Assembly (NCBI GenBank): GCA_020438845.1
Contig: JAGQTV010000039.1
Span: 62,001 to 126,000 of the forward strand
Direction of reading: 5' to 3'
Length of the DNA stretch: 64,000 nt
From: Mycobacterium sp.
GTDB taxonomy: Bacteria; Actinomycetota; Actinomycetes; Mycobacteriales; Mycobacteriaceae
Shown: piece by piece, positions 43,740 to 52,592 of the stretch
Layout: each line of letters begins with the position of its first letter
Position numbering within the stretch: the first letter of the stretch is position 1
The notes under the pieces: model-generated
The model's database searches: none
What the model saw: only the letters and a program-made list of their open reading frames with translations
Told to the model about the DNA's origin: nothing
Made by a program: the position numbers and the translations under genes

Positions 43740-45215
43740 ATGAAGGCGGGGCCGAAGGCGTCGGTGGATCCGTCCGGGTTGCCGTGGCGGCCGCGGTCGG
43801 TGGGTTCGGCCCGCTTTGCCCGGTTCTGCGATCGATACGTGAAGGTGCCCAAGGGGACGGGCGCGCGGTCGCCGTTGCGGTTGCGGCCGTGGCAGCGGGA
43901 TCTGGTGGGTTCGGTTCTGGACACTGACCCGCAGCCTCGCACGGCCGGGTGGATGTTGCCGCGCGGTCAGGGCAAGTCGAGCTTGGTGGGCGCGTGGGGT
44001 TTGTATGAGTTGTTCACCGGCGGTGAGGGGGCCACGGTGTGCGTGGTCGCCGTCGATGAGCGTCAGGCCGGCATCGTGTTCGGGATCGCTCGGCGCATGG
44101 TGGAACTCGACGAGCAGCTGGAGTCGCGGGTGCAGGTGTTCAAGGAACGGCTGGTGATCCCGGCCCGCGATGCCCAGTTCCATTGCCTGCCAGCTGAACC
44201 GAAACGGTTGGAGGGGCTCGACTACACGCTGGCGATTCTGGACGAGGCCGGCGTGGCCAACCGCGATTCCTACGAGGTGCTGACGCTGGCGCAGGGTAAG
44301 CGGGAACGTTCAACCCTGGTGGCGATCGGCACCCCTGGCCCGAACCTTGAGGACCAGGTGCTGCTGGACCTCCGCGCCTATGCGGCAGAGCATCCTGACG
44401 ACCGGAGCCTGGTGTGGCGGGAGTTCTCGGCGGCCGGGTTCGAGGATCATCCGGCGGACTGCGCCCATTGTTGGGAGTTGGCCAACCCGGCGCTGGATGA
44501 CTTCCTGCACCGCGACGCGCTTCATGCGTTGTTGCCGCCGAAGACTCGGGAGTCGACGTTTCGGCGGGCCCGGTTGTGTCAGCTCGCCGCCGATGCCGAG
44601 GGTAAGTTCCTGCCCGCCGAGGTGTGGGACGGCTTGTCCACCGGTGAGGGTATCCCGGATCGGGCCGAGGTTGTTATCGCCCTTGATGGCTCGTTCTCTG
44701 ATGACACGACCGCGTTGCTGGCCGGAACCGTCAGCGCGGAGCCACATTTCGACGTCGTGGCGGTGTGGGAACGTCCGAGCCGTAAAGACGAGGACTATCG
44801 GGTTCCGATCGCTGATGTCGAGGACATGATCCGGCGGGCGTGCCGGCGCTGGCAGGTCGTGGAGATCGTCGCCGACCCGTTCCGGTGGACCCGCACCCTG
44901 CAAGCCCTGGAGGCCGAGAAGCTGCCGGTGGTGGAGTTCCCACACTCCCCGAGCCGGTTGACGGCGGCGACGACGGATCTGTACAGCGCGGCGGTGAATC
45001 GGCGGCTGACCCATTCCGGTGATCCGCGTCTGGCCGCTCATGTCGGGGCCGCGGTGATCGTTGAGGACGCCCGCGGGATGCGTCTGTCCAAGCAGTCGCG
45101 GTCACGGACCGCACCGAAGATCGACCTGGCTGCCTGCCTGGTCATGGCCCACTCACGCGCCGTCTGGCGCTCAACCCACAAAAAACGCAGAAGAAGCTGG
45201 AGTTTTGCATCATGA
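43740..45215 (+). CDS. terL: Terminase large subunit
   Basis: A 491-residue packaging motor: Walker A-type LPRGQGKSSL (about 75-84), Walker B LAILDEA (about 163-169), and a C-terminal RNase H-fold nuclease starting VIALDGSFSDDTTALLAG. No small terminase is recognised next to it. ATG 43740 follows AGGAG. Stop overlaps portal (ATGA). Confidence 0.9.
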   Translation: MKAGPKASVDPSGLPWRPRSVGSARFARFCDRYVKVPKGTGARSPLRLRPWQRDLVGSVLDTDPQPRTAGWMLPRGQGKSSLVGAWGLYELFTGGEGATVCVVAVDERQAGIVFGIARRMVELDEQLESRVQVFKERLVIPARDAQFHCLPAEPKRLEGLDYTLAILDEAGVANRDSYEVLTLAQGKRERSTLVAIGTPGPNLEDQVLLDLRAYAAEHPDDRSLVWREFSAAGFEDHPADCAHCWELANPALDDFLHRDALHALLPPKTRESTFRRARLCQLAADAEGKFLPAEVWDGLSTGEGIPDRAEVVIALDGSFSDDTTALLAGTVSAEPHFDVVAVWERPSRKDEDYRVPIADVEDMIRRACRRWQVVEIVADPFRWTRTLQALEAEKLPVVEFPHSPSRLTAATTDLYSAAVNRRLTHSGDPRLAAHVGAAVIVEDARGMRLSKQSRSRTAPKIDLAACLVMAHSRAVWRSTHKKRRRSWSFAS

Positions 45216-46555
45216 GCACTGACAACCCACTACTGCTGAACCTGTTGCAGCGGCTCGACGAGCCGGCCGCCCGCTACAACGAGCTGTCCCTGTACTACCG
45301 CGGTGAGCAGCCGCTGGCGTTCCTGTCCCCGGAGGCGAAGGTGGCCTTGGGTAGCAGGTTCGGCCGCATGGCTTCCAACATCCCCCGCCTGGCCGTGACC
45401 GCTTTGGCTGAGCGCCTGCGGATTACGGGCTTCTCCGGTGGTGGTGATCTGTGGGCCGATTGGATCCGCAACGACCTCGACCAGCTCTCCGGGGTGGCGC
45501 ACCGCGAAGCGCTACTTCTCGGGGACAGTTTCGTCATCGTGTGGGCCGACAGCTTCGGCCGCCCGCGGGTGACTGTGGAATCAGCGAATCAGGTCGCGGT
45601 GCTGTCCGATCCTGGCACCCGGCAGATCACGGCGGCGGTGAAGCGGTGGGAAACCAAAACCACCACCGAAGCCGTCCTGTATGAGGCGGATCGGATCACC
45701 CGGTACCGGTCGAACGCAACCGGCGCGACTCTGAACGGGTTCACAGTGGTTGACGAGATCGCCAACCCGCTCGGGGCGGTGCCGGTGGTCAACATTCGCA
45801 ACTCTGATCGGATCCTGGACTGCTACGGCTCCTCGGAGATTGACGACCTCAAGCCTCTGGTGGATGCGCTGAACAAGCTGCTGGTCGATTTGATGACGAC
45901 TTCGGAGTTCACCGGCCGGCCGCGTCGGTGGGCTACGGGCATCGAGGTCACTGAACGGCCGGTGCTCGACGATGAGGGCAGCCCGGTCCTCGATGGCGAT
46001 GGGTTGCCGGTCACTACCGAGGTGTCGCCGATCCCGGAGGGCAATAGGGCGATGATCGCCGAGCAGGCGGAGGCCAAGTTCGGTCAGCTCGACGCCGCCA
46101 CTCTCACCGGCTACGAGAACGCCGTGAATATCCTGCTCGGTCAGATCATGGCGGTATCGACACTGCCGAGCCATTACATCGGTGTCACGCACGACAATCC
46201 GAGTAGCGCTGATGCGCTGCGGGCATCTGAGGCGTCTTTGACCGCGCGGGCTGAGGCCCGCCAGGCCACCTTCGGGCGGGCATGGGAACAGGTCGCCAAG
46301 CTGATGGTGGCGGTACGTGACGGCCACGATCCGCAACTGGTGCAGACGCGGGTGCAGTGGGCCGACGCGGCCACCCGCAGTGTGGCCCAGGAGGCGGACG
46401 CCACCGTGAAGCTGGTGCAGGCCGGGATCCTGCCGGTCACCTATGCGCTGGCGAAGTTGGGGTACAGCGATGACGAGATCACCCAGATTCGGGTGGCCCG
46501 CCGCGGTGAGGCCATCGACACCGCCGGAATCAACCTGGTGGGCAGGCCGGCGTGA
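45212..46555 (+). CDS. Phage portal protein (SPP1 gp6-like)
   Basis: A 447-residue portal: N-terminal YNELSLYYRGEQPL, wing and stem regions, PSHYIGVTHDNPSSADALRA and an Ala-rich crown region. It forms the DNA gate at one capsid vertex. ATG 45212 overlaps terL; the stop overlaps the MuF-like gene (GTGA). Confidence 0.88.
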   Translation: MSTDNPLLLNLLQRLDEPAARYNELSLYYRGEQPLAFLSPEAKVALGSRFGRMASNIPRLAVTALAERLRITGFSGGGDLWADWIRNDLDQLSGVAHREALLLGDSFVIVWADSFGRPRVTVESANQVAVLSDPGTRQITAAVKRWETKTTTEAVLYEADRITRYRSNATGATLNGFTVVDEIANPLGAVPVVNIRNSDRILDCYGSSEIDDLKPLVDALNKLLVDLMTTSEFTGRPRRWATGIEVTERPVLDDEGSPVLDGDGLPVTTEVSPIPEGNRAMIAEQAEAKFGQLDAATLTGYENAVNILLGQIMAVSTLPSHYIGVTHDNPSSADALRASEASLTARAEARQATFGRAWEQVAKLMVAVRDGHDPQLVQTRVQWADAATRSVAQEADATVKLVQAGILPVTYALAKLGYSDDEITQIRVARRGEAIDTAGINLVGRPA

Positions 46556-47202
46556 TCGAGGACTACCAAGCCCAGACCGCGGCGCTCGCCGCCGGCACAG
46601 TGACACAGGTGAGCGCGATCTATGCCGCTTTCCAGGCCGGGCAGATCACCCAGGCCGAGACAGCCCAGTTGGTGGCCTCGGTGATCAATCTGGCCAACGC
46701 GACGGCGGCCACCCTCGCTGACGCGTTCATCTCCGCACAGATCGAGGTGCAAATCGGTTACCCGACACCGACCGTCGGTGTGGTGCCGGCCGACGACACT
46801 GCCCGGCTGGAGTTGGCCGCCCACACCATCCTCGACGACCTTTTTACTGCCGTCAGTGAAAAGACATCGGCAGCCGATGACGAGATCGACGACGACCAGC
46901 CAGACCCGGTGAGTGCGGCCGAGGTTCGTTTCGAACGCCTGGCCCGCGCCGAGCCACTGGAGACCGCCCAGAAGGCCACCGTCGAGGTCATGGACGCGCA
47001 GCCGTTGGTGGAGGGCTGGACACGGCAGATGGATGCCGACCCTTGCCAACTGTGCACCTGGTGGTGGCGCACGGGCCGGATCTGGCCGAAGAACCACCCG
47101 TTCCAGTCCCACAAAGGGTGCAATTGTCAGCCGAAAGTTGTTCTTGCCAAAGAGATTCAATCCACCGAGTACACCCGCAAATTAGAGAGGAACCAAGCAT
47201 GA
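46552..47202 (+). CDS. MuF-like minor capsid protein
   Basis: A 216-residue protein with a helical first half (AALAAGTVTQVSAIYAAFQA) and a C-terminal signature DADPCQLCTWWWRTGRIWP, then HKGCNCQP. Four Cys could hold zinc. Such proteins follow the portal in actinophages and enter the head with DNA. GTG 46552 start; stop overlaps scaffold (ATGA). Confidence 0.75.
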   Translation: MIEDYQAQTAALAAGTVTQVSAIYAAFQAGQITQAETAQLVASVINLANATAATLADAFISAQIEVQIGYPTPTVGVVPADDTARLELAAHTILDDLFTAVSEKTSAADDEIDDDQPDPVSAAEVRFERLARAEPLETAQKATVEVMDAQPLVEGWTRQMDADPCQLCTWWWRTGRIWPKNHPFQSHKGCNCQPKVVLAKEIQSTEYTRKLERNQA

Positions 47203-47642
47203 GCGATGAAACCACCACCGAGGCAACCACAGTCGACACGGCCGCGGACCAAACATCCCCACCTGTGGACAGCCCTGGGGATGACCAGGGCGGCAGTGCG
47301 CCGCAGCAACACGAGCCCGATACCTTCCCCCGCACCTACGTCGAGGAGTTGCGCCAGGAGAACGGCCGCTACCGGCAACGCGCCGCACAGGCAGACACCT
47401 ACGCCCAACGACTGCACACCGAATTGGTGAGGGCCACAGGGCGATTGGCCGACCCGACCGACCTTCCGTTCGACGCCGAGCACCTCGAAGACGGTGACAA
47501 GTTGTCACTAGCTCTCGATGACCTGCTGGCCCGCAAGCCGCACCTGTCCAACCGCAAACCAGTCGGCGACATCGGGCAAGGCGCAGCACCATCCGCCGGT
47601 ACCGTGGACCTGGCCGCCATCCTGCGAGGCAGAGCCGGATAG
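47199..47642 (+). CDS. Capsid scaffold-like protein
   Basis: A 147-residue protein: disordered Thr/Asp/Pro N-terminus (1-45), a coiled-coil helix (TYVEELRQENGRYRQRAAQA ...), then DAEHLEDGDKLSLALDDLL and a basic end. This is the usual scaffold layout directly before a major capsid gene. ATG 47199 follows GAGAGGAACC. Confidence 0.75.
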   Translation: MSDETTTEATTVDTAADQTSPPVDSPGDDQGGSAPQQHEPDTFPRTYVEELRQENGRYRQRAAQADTYAQRLHTELVRATGRLADPTDLPFDAEHLEDGDKLSLALDDLLARKPHLSNRKPVGDIGQGAAPSAGTVDLAAILRGRAG

Positions 47643-47643
47643 C

Positions 47644-47754
47644 TACCCCTCAGGGGTATAGTGGTGTGGTCGGTCCTGGTGGCCGGCCCCATCGCTGTCC
47701 TGGTGACACGGGTTCCACAGAATCCAATTCTTCTGTCACGTAAGGACTCTCATC
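47644..47754 (+). promoter_or_regulatory. Leader with hairpin before capsid gene
   Basis: TACCCC-TCA-GGGGTA forms a 6-bp hairpin at 47644-47658, overlapping TATAGT (47657-47662), a good -10 box. The remaining leader has GTAAGGA 12 nt before the capsid ATG. It may separate scaffold from capsid dosage by terminator plus internal promoter. Confidence 0.4.
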
Positions 47755-48603
47755 ATGGCTGAAACCACGTCCGCCAACCCCGCTCTGCTCGCCGACCAGG
47801 TTGCCAGCTTGCTGGTTCAGCCGTTGGAAGCCGCCTCGGTCGTCCTGTCCTCCGGGCCGCGGATCTTCGACACCTCCGGCGTTCTGCGCATCCCGAAACT
47901 CACCGGCAGCTCGGCGGTCGGATTCGTCGGTGAAGGCGAAGAGATCGACGACACCCACGGCACCACGTTCGACGAGATCGTGCTCATGCCCGCCGACCGC
48001 AAGAGCATCAAGGTCATCGAGCGCTACACCAACGAGTTGGTCCGCCAGTCCGTCGTCGGCATCGACGCTGTGTTGAAGAACCGTCTGGTCAAGGTGGTCT
48101 CCGACAAGCTCGACACCGCGCTGCTGACCGGCGACGGCCTCAACGACACCATCACCGGCCTGATCTTCCAGGAGGGCGCCCTGGAGGCCCCGCTCGATGT
48201 CACCGACGCCGACAGCCTGCTGACGGCCATCGGTGAACTCTCGGCGGCCGAGGTGATGCCCAACCGGTGGCTGATCAACGGCGATGACTTCATCGCCCTA
48301 CGCAAGCTCAAGGAAACCGACACCAGCTCCAAGTACCTGCTGGAGTCCGACGTCACCGCCGGCCCCACCTACCGGCTGTTCGGCATCCCGGTCACGGTGA
48401 CCAACAAGCTGCCCGAAGGCACCGCCGTGCTGGCCGACATGAGCCAGGTTGCCATCGCCCGCGATCTCGCACCGTCGGTGACGATCCTCTCCGAGCGCTA
48501 CGCCGAGTACGACCAGATCGGCATCCGGGTGGTCACCCGGTACGACCTCGGACTCTTGCAGCCGGCGGCTGTGCTCGTTCTGAACGCCGAGGGCGGCAGC
48601 TAG
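47755..48603 (+). CDS. Major capsid protein (HK97 fold)
   Basis: A 282-residue protein with HK97-type features: N-terminal arm (ANPALLADQVASLLVQPLE), E-loop GEGEEIDDTHGTTFDEIVL, spine helix ELVRQSVVGIDAVLKNRLVKV, and a P-domain/A-domain end (RYAEYDQIGIRVVTRYDLGLL). No separate protease gene is seen, so cleavage may not occur. Confidence 0.88.
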   Translation: MAETTSANPALLADQVASLLVQPLEAASVVLSSGPRIFDTSGVLRIPKLTGSSAVGFVGEGEEIDDTHGTTFDEIVLMPADRKSIKVIERYTNELVRQSVVGIDAVLKNRLVKVVSDKLDTALLTGDGLNDTITGLIFQEGALEAPLDVTDADSLLTAIGELSAAEVMPNRWLINGDDFIALRKLKETDTSSKYLLESDVTAGPTYRLFGIPVTVTNKLPEGTAVLADMSQVAIARDLAPSVTILSERYAEYDQIGIRVVTRYDLGLLQPAAVLVLNAEGGS

Positions 48604-48608
48604 CAGTC

Positions 48609-48923
48609 ATGGGCATTGAGGATGCAGCTGCCACGCTGGCCGCGCAGGGCAACATCGGTGATGCTGTTCCGGCCGCGGTCCCTCTGATCACCGCGATGGC
48701 CAAGGCGTACACCCGCGGACGCGGTTTCGATGACGATGGCGATCCGAGCGAGGAGATCGCCGCGGTGATCACGACCGCGTCGGTGCGCCTGGCCGCCAAC
48801 ACCCGCCAAACCGACCACGCTCAAACGATGGGCGAGTTCTCCGAGACGGTCCGCTCGTTCTTCAACGGGTGGACGTTGGCCGAGTTGGCGGTGCTCAACC
48901 GGTACCGAGTGCGGGCCATGTAG
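48609..48923 (+). CDS. Head completion/connector-like protein
   Basis: A 104-residue helical protein 5 bp after the capsid gene (ITAMAKAYTRGRGFDDDGDPSEEIAAVITTASVRLA), with the size and position of gp6-type connectors. It is the last gene; tail adaptors and tail genes are absent. It probably closes the head and docks a helper's tail. Confidence 0.65.
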   Translation: MGIEDAAATLAAQGNIGDAVPAAVPLITAMAKAYTRGRGFDDDGDPSEEIAAVITTASVRLAANTRQTDHAQTMGEFSETVRSFFNGWTLAELAVLNRYRVRAM

Positions 48924-48994
48924 ACCAGGGCCGCCGCCGCGGGCTTGCAGGGGTTGCTCCTTCCCCTCCCTCGCGGTTGTGGCGGTTCCCTGAC

Positions 48995-49033
48995 GGTGGC
49001 CTCGTCCGTGCGTGCGGAGCGGACGAGGCCACC
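48995..49033 (+). terminator. Strong hairpin terminator ending late operon
   Basis: GGTGGCCTCGTCC (48995-49007) and its exact complement at 49021-49033 form a 13-bp stem, extendable by one G-C, with a ~13-nt loop. It is 72 bp past the connector stop. Confidence 0.75.
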
Positions 49034-49039
49034 CCCCCC

Positions 49040-49059
49040 GCGCCCACAATTTGCCCACA
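49040..49059. repeat. Candidate integrase arm-type site, right
   Basis: Exact copy of 37919-37938, in the same orientation, 92 bp inside attR. In the excised circle the two copies flank the att core on either side, as P and P' arm sites should. The rest of 48924-49151 shows only the terminator and no gene. Confidence 0.55.
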
Positions 49060-49151
49060 ACTTTCCCGCGGTAACAGATATCTACCGTGAATCACACTGA
49101 TGTCATTTCGCAGTTCAGAGGCTATGCGGCCACCGGAACAGGGCTTAAGAT

Positions 49152-49179
49152 ATGGTTCGAGTCCATCCGGGGGAGCCAA
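49152..49179 (+). other. attR core of integrated element
   Basis: Exact 28-bp copy of 37833-37860. Only the tRNA 3' fragment is present, so this is not a functional tRNA. Confidence 0.93.
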
Positions 49180-49254
49180 ATACCGCTAGGCTCACCTCCA
49201 GTGCCGATTCCGGGCACTTCTCCACCGACTTCGACCTGACGGAGACGCCACACC

Positions 49255-49545
49255 ATGATCTCCCGGCTCAGAGTGTCCGCCACGCTGATCGGTGCTGCCG
49301 TGGCGCTGTTCGCGGCGGCTCCGGTGGAAGCGCTCCCGCCGGCCCCGGCGTCGCCCGGTCAGAACTGTGCGGCCGGGTACATGGCCGACCCGAACTCTGG
49401 CAATTGCTGGCAGATGACCGGCCAGGGCTCGCCGACCGTCGGCGGTGGCCCGTGCATGCCGGGTCGCATTGGCACCTGCCTCGGCTATGTCGCCAACAAT
49501 CCGATGGCTCCCGGGGACACGCTCAACCGCGACTCCTGGCCCTGA
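49255..49545 (+). CDS. Small secreted Cys-rich protein
   Basis: A 96-residue protein with signal peptide (SATLIGAAVALFAAAPVEA) and a mature chain of about 68 residues with four Cys (NCAAGY, NCWQM, PCMPG, TCLGY), probably two disulfides, ending NRDSWP. It was the gene following tRNA-Asn before integration. It resembles in layout the 37067-37366 product. Family not recognised. Confidence 0.65.
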   Translation: MISRLRVSATLIGAAVALFAAAPVEALPPAPASPGQNCAAGYMADPNSGNCWQMTGQGSPTVGGGPCMPGRIGTCLGYVANNPMAPGDTLNRDSWP

Positions 49546-49561
49546 TAGCTGCGGCTGACGC

Positions 49562-50452
49562 GTGATCCGAAGTGCGGGCCGCCTCGGCCTGGCCAAAGCA
49601 AGCGTTGTGGTGCTCTGGCAGCTGCGCTACACCTTGCTGGCGGTTGTCATCGTGTCCGGAGCCCTCCTGCCGGTCCCGGATTCCACTCAGAGCCAGTACG
49701 CCTCCGCCGTGCTGTCTGTGCTGGGCATCGGGGCCTCGGTTTTTATCGGCTTCCGCAACACCACCGCCTACAACCGCTGGTGGGAGGCGCGCACCCTGTG
49801 GGGTGGCATGATCATCAACTCAAGGACGACTCACAATGGCCTGACCTCGGTGGACAACGGCTCACCCGGGATGGCCCAGGTGCTGGACCGGATGCGCCGG
49901 CGTCAGGTTCGCTATTGCTGGCAGTTGGCGGCTGAACTGCGCGCTGTCGCTCCGCTTGCCGGGGTCATCTGCCTGACACCGGAGGATCCCGCCGACACCT
50001 CGGCCACCGAACTGCTCAATCGCCAGGCAGCCGACGTGGCCCGCCTGGCAGCCGACGGACACATCGACGGTCAGGCCCGCGTCGTGTTGATGGCGGCCAA
50101 CACCGGAGCGGCCAGTGCCCAGAGCGGACTGGAGCGAATCCGCAACGAGCCACTGCCTTTGCACTACGACCTCTTCATTCAGGCACTGGCCTGGTTCTTC
50201 GGCGTCATGGCCTTCAGTCGGCTGGATGCCAGCAATGAACACGCGGTCGGCAACATCGTGGTGGGGGTTCTGCTGATGGGCACCTTCATCGTCGCCGAAC
50301 GCCTCGGCCACTTCATCGAGCAGCCGATGAGCAACCGTGTCTTCGACATACCCATGTACCGCATCTGCAGCACCGTCACCGCCAACCTGCTCGGTGCCGA
50401 TCATCCGCTGGCTCGACCGCGGGAAGGTGACGACGCGACCGTCTGGATGTGA
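49562..50452 (+). CDS. Bestrophin-like anion channel
   Basis: A 296-residue membrane protein with four hydrophobic segments and the bestrophin signature [18 protein letters not shown], plus [20 protein letters not shown]. Bacterial members form pentameric ion channels. GTG 49562; it is followed 13 bp later by the ECF gene. Physiological ion unknown. Confidence 0.8.
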   Translation: MIRSAGRLGLAKASVVVLWQLRYTLLAVVIVSGALLPVPDSTQSQYASAVLSVLGIGASVFIGFRNTTAYNRWWEARTLWGGMIINSRTTHNGLTSVDNGSPGMAQVLDRMRRRQVRYCWQLAAELRAVAPLAGVICLTPEDPADTSATELLNRQAADVARLAADGHIDGQARVVLMAANTGAASAQSGLERIRNEPLPLHYDLFIQALAWFFGVMAFSRLDASNEHAVGNIVVGVLLMGTFIVAERLGHFIEQPMSNRVFDIPMYRICSTVTANLLGADHPLARPREGDDATVWM

Positions 50453-50465
50453 CGGGAGCAGGGCG

Positions 50466-52592
50466 ATGCCCGCTCTGACTGGCAGAATCGTCAAGATGAC
50501 CTCGACGCGGCCGGACGCGCCCGCGCGGGTCGGTCGGTCGCTCACACCGGTGGAGATGGCCCAGGCCGCGGTCATGGGGTCGCTCAGTTCGGCGTTGTCC
50601 ATCGCGTCGGTCGTGGTGCCGTTCGCCGGTGGTCTGGCGCTGCTGGTGACGGTCCCCATGGGTCTGCTCGCCCTGCGCTACCGCTTCCGCGTGCTGGTCG
50701 CCGCGGCGTTCGCGGCCAGCTCGATCGCCTTCCTGATCGCCGGCATCAGTGGGTTCATGGTGGTACTCAACTGCGCCTACGTCGGCGGGATGACGGGCAT
50801 CATCAAGCGTCGGGGCCGGGGCACACCGGCGGTGATCGTGGCCTCGATCGTCGCAGGGGCCATCCTGGGACTGATCAGTGTCGCCCTGCTCATTTTTCTG
50901 GAACGGCTGCGCACGGTCACCTTCGAGGCGATCACCGCCAACATCGACGGAGTGGTCAGGGTGTTGTCGCTGTTCGGCGAGCCGTTCCGGGAATCCGCCG
51001 AGGAGGTCCGCGCCCTCTTTGAGCTCGGGCTGATGTACTGGCCGGTGTTCATCATGGCCTACTCGATCTTCAGCATCGTGGTGGTGTCGCTGATCGGGTG
51101 GTTTGTGCTTGCGGGTGTGCTGGAGCGGCTCAGCGGCATTCCTGACGTCCACAAACTGGATGCGACGGACGACGCAGAGGGTGGGCCGATCGCCCCCCTT
51201 CCCGTTCGCCTCGTCGATGTGCGGTTCCGGTATCCGAACGCCGACCATGACGCCCTGCGCCCGCTGAGCCTCGCCATCGACGTCGGCGAGCACGTCGCCA
51301 TCACCGGGGCCAACGGGTCGGGAAAGACCACGCTGATGTTGCTGCTGTGCGGGCGCCAGCCCACCTCCGGGCGCATCGAGCGGCCCGGTGCCGTCGGACT
51401 TGGGCACGCCGGCGGCACCTCGGTTGTATTGCAGCATCCCGAGAGTCAGGTGCTGGGCGCGCGGGTCGCGGACGACGTGGTGTGGGGTCTGCCGCCGGGA
51501 ACCAAGCCCGACGTCGGCCGATTACTCGACGAGGTCGGGCTGACGGGTATGGCTGAGCGCGACACCGGTGGACTCTCCGGTGGTGAACTGCAACGGCTCG
51601 CGGTGGCTGCCGCGTTGGCCCGGGAGCCGTCGTTGTTGATCGCCGACGAGGTCACCAGCATGGTCGACCAGCGCGGCCGCGAAGCGCTGCTCGGGCTGCT
51701 CTCCGGACTCACCGAACGGCATCGGATGGGGTTGGTGCACATCACGCATTACCGGAACGAAGCCGACAACGCCGACCGCATCATCAATCTCAGTGCGTCG
51801 GCGGACAACATGGTCATGGTTGCCCCGGTGCATTCGTCGGGCCCTGCTGCTGCGCCTACCGCGGGGCCCGCCCCGGAGACCGCACCGGGCACGACCGTGG
51901 GCCGGGCGGCGAAGCGCAGCGTGCCGGTGCTCCAACTCGACGGCGTCGGACACGAGTACGCGATGGGAACTCCGTGGTCCAAGACCGCTTTGCGTGATGT
52001 CAGCTTCACCGTCAACGAGGGCGACGGCGTGCTCATCCATGGCGGAAACGGGTCCGGAAAATCCACGCTGGCCTGGATCATGGCTGGGCTGACCCGGCCG
52101 ACGTCCGGGCGTTGTCTGGTGCGGGGGCGGCCGGCGCACGAGTCCGTCGGCGAGGTGGCGATCGCCTTCCAGGCCGCGAGGCTGCAATTGCTGCGCAGCC
52201 GGGTCGACCTCGAAGTGGCTTCAGCGGCCGGGTTTTCGCAGTACGACACCGAACGGGTGGTTTCGGCGCTGGCGACGGTCGGTCTCGACGGGTCCCTGGC
52301 TCGCCGCCGGATTGACCAACTCAGCGGCGGCCAGATGCGTCGGGTGGTGATCGCCGGTCTGCTGGCTCGTTGGCCACAGGCGCTGATTCTCGACGAGCCA
52401 CTGGCCGGGCTCGATGCCGACAGCCAACGCGGACTGCTCGGACTGCTCACCGACCTGCGTCGTAACGCCGGGCTGACGGTCGTGGTGATCTCCCATGACT
52501 TTGTCGGCCTGCAGGACCTGTGCCCGCGAATCCTGCATTTCGACCGCGGACGTCTGACGCCCGCGTCGGGAGTCATCGGGGGAAGTTCATGA
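50466..52592 (+). CDS. ECF transporter fusion: S-like membrane domain plus two EcfA ATPases
   Basis: A 708-residue fusion. Residues ~30-225 have about six membrane segments (S-component-like; [20 protein letters not shown]). Then two ABC ATPases: first Walker [10 protein letters not shown], signature LSGGELQR, Walker [10 protein letters not shown]; second [23 protein letters not shown]. The linker near 460-490 is Ala/Pro-rich. The T component follows in a 4-bp overlap. Corresponds to Rv2326c. Substrate, probably a vitamin or cation, unknown. ATG 50496 is an alternative start. Confidence 0.85.
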   Translation: MPALTGRIVKMTSTRPDAPARVGRSLTPVEMAQAAVMGSLSSALSIASVVVPFAGGLALLVTVPMGLLALRYRFRVLVAAAFAASSIAFLIAGISGFMVVLNCAYVGGMTGIIKRRGRGTPAVIVASIVAGAILGLISVALLIFLERLRTVTFEAITANIDGVVRVLSLFGEPFRESAEEVRALFELGLMYWPVFIMAYSIFSIVVVSLIGWFVLAGVLERLSGIPDVHKLDATDDAEGGPIAPLPVRLVDVRFRYPNADHDALRPLSLAIDVGEHVAITGANGSGKTTLMLLLCGRQPTSGRIERPGAVGLGHAGGTSVVLQHPESQVLGARVADDVVWGLPPGTKPDVGRLLDEVGLTGMAERDTGGLSGGELQRLAVAAALAREPSLLIADEVTSMVDQRGREALLGLLSGLTERHRMGLVHITHYRNEADNADRIINLSASADNMVMVAPVHSSGPAAAPTAGPAPETAPGTTVGRAAKRSVPVLQLDGVGHEYAMGTPWSKTALRDVSFTVNEGDGVLIHGGNGSGKSTLAWIMAGLTRPTSGRCLVRGRPAHESVGEVAIAFQAARLQLLRSRVDLEVASAAGFSQYDTERVVSALATVGLDGSLARRRIDQLSGGQMRRVVIAGLLARWPQALILDEPLAGLDADSQRGLLGLLTDLRRNAGLTVVVISHDFVGLQDLCPRILHFDRGRLTPASGVIGGSS

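Larger units (their letters stand above)
37833..49179. mobile_element. Tailless capsid-encoding satellite/prophage-like element (~11.3 kb)
   Basis: Bounded by the 28-bp direct repeat in tRNA-Asn. It contains, left to right: integrase and repressor (-), excisionase, hypothetical, DUF2742-like, RepA-type ATPase, small proteins, HNH nuclease, a single minus-strand gene, large terminase, portal, MuF-like, scaffold, major capsid, connector, strong terminator. No tail, tape-measure, lysin, holin, small terminase or protease gene is seen, and the gap after the connector is only about 230 bp. This matches capsid-forming phage satellites and the phiRv1/phiRv2 type, not a deleted ordinary prophage: reading frames are intact and tightly packed. 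Confidence 0.85.

Noticed and set aside
46174-46440. Small minus-strand frames within portal and other late genes
   Set aside because: No ribosome sites, no motifs; antisense shadows of highly coupled plus-strand genes.
48924-49151. Possible tail or lysis gene after the connector
   Set aside because: Only a terminator and an arm-type repeat are seen; short frames here lack ribosome sites and motifs.
49152-49179. Second tRNA-Asn at the right end
   Set aside because: Only the 28-bp 3' part is present; no D or anticodon arm precedes it.
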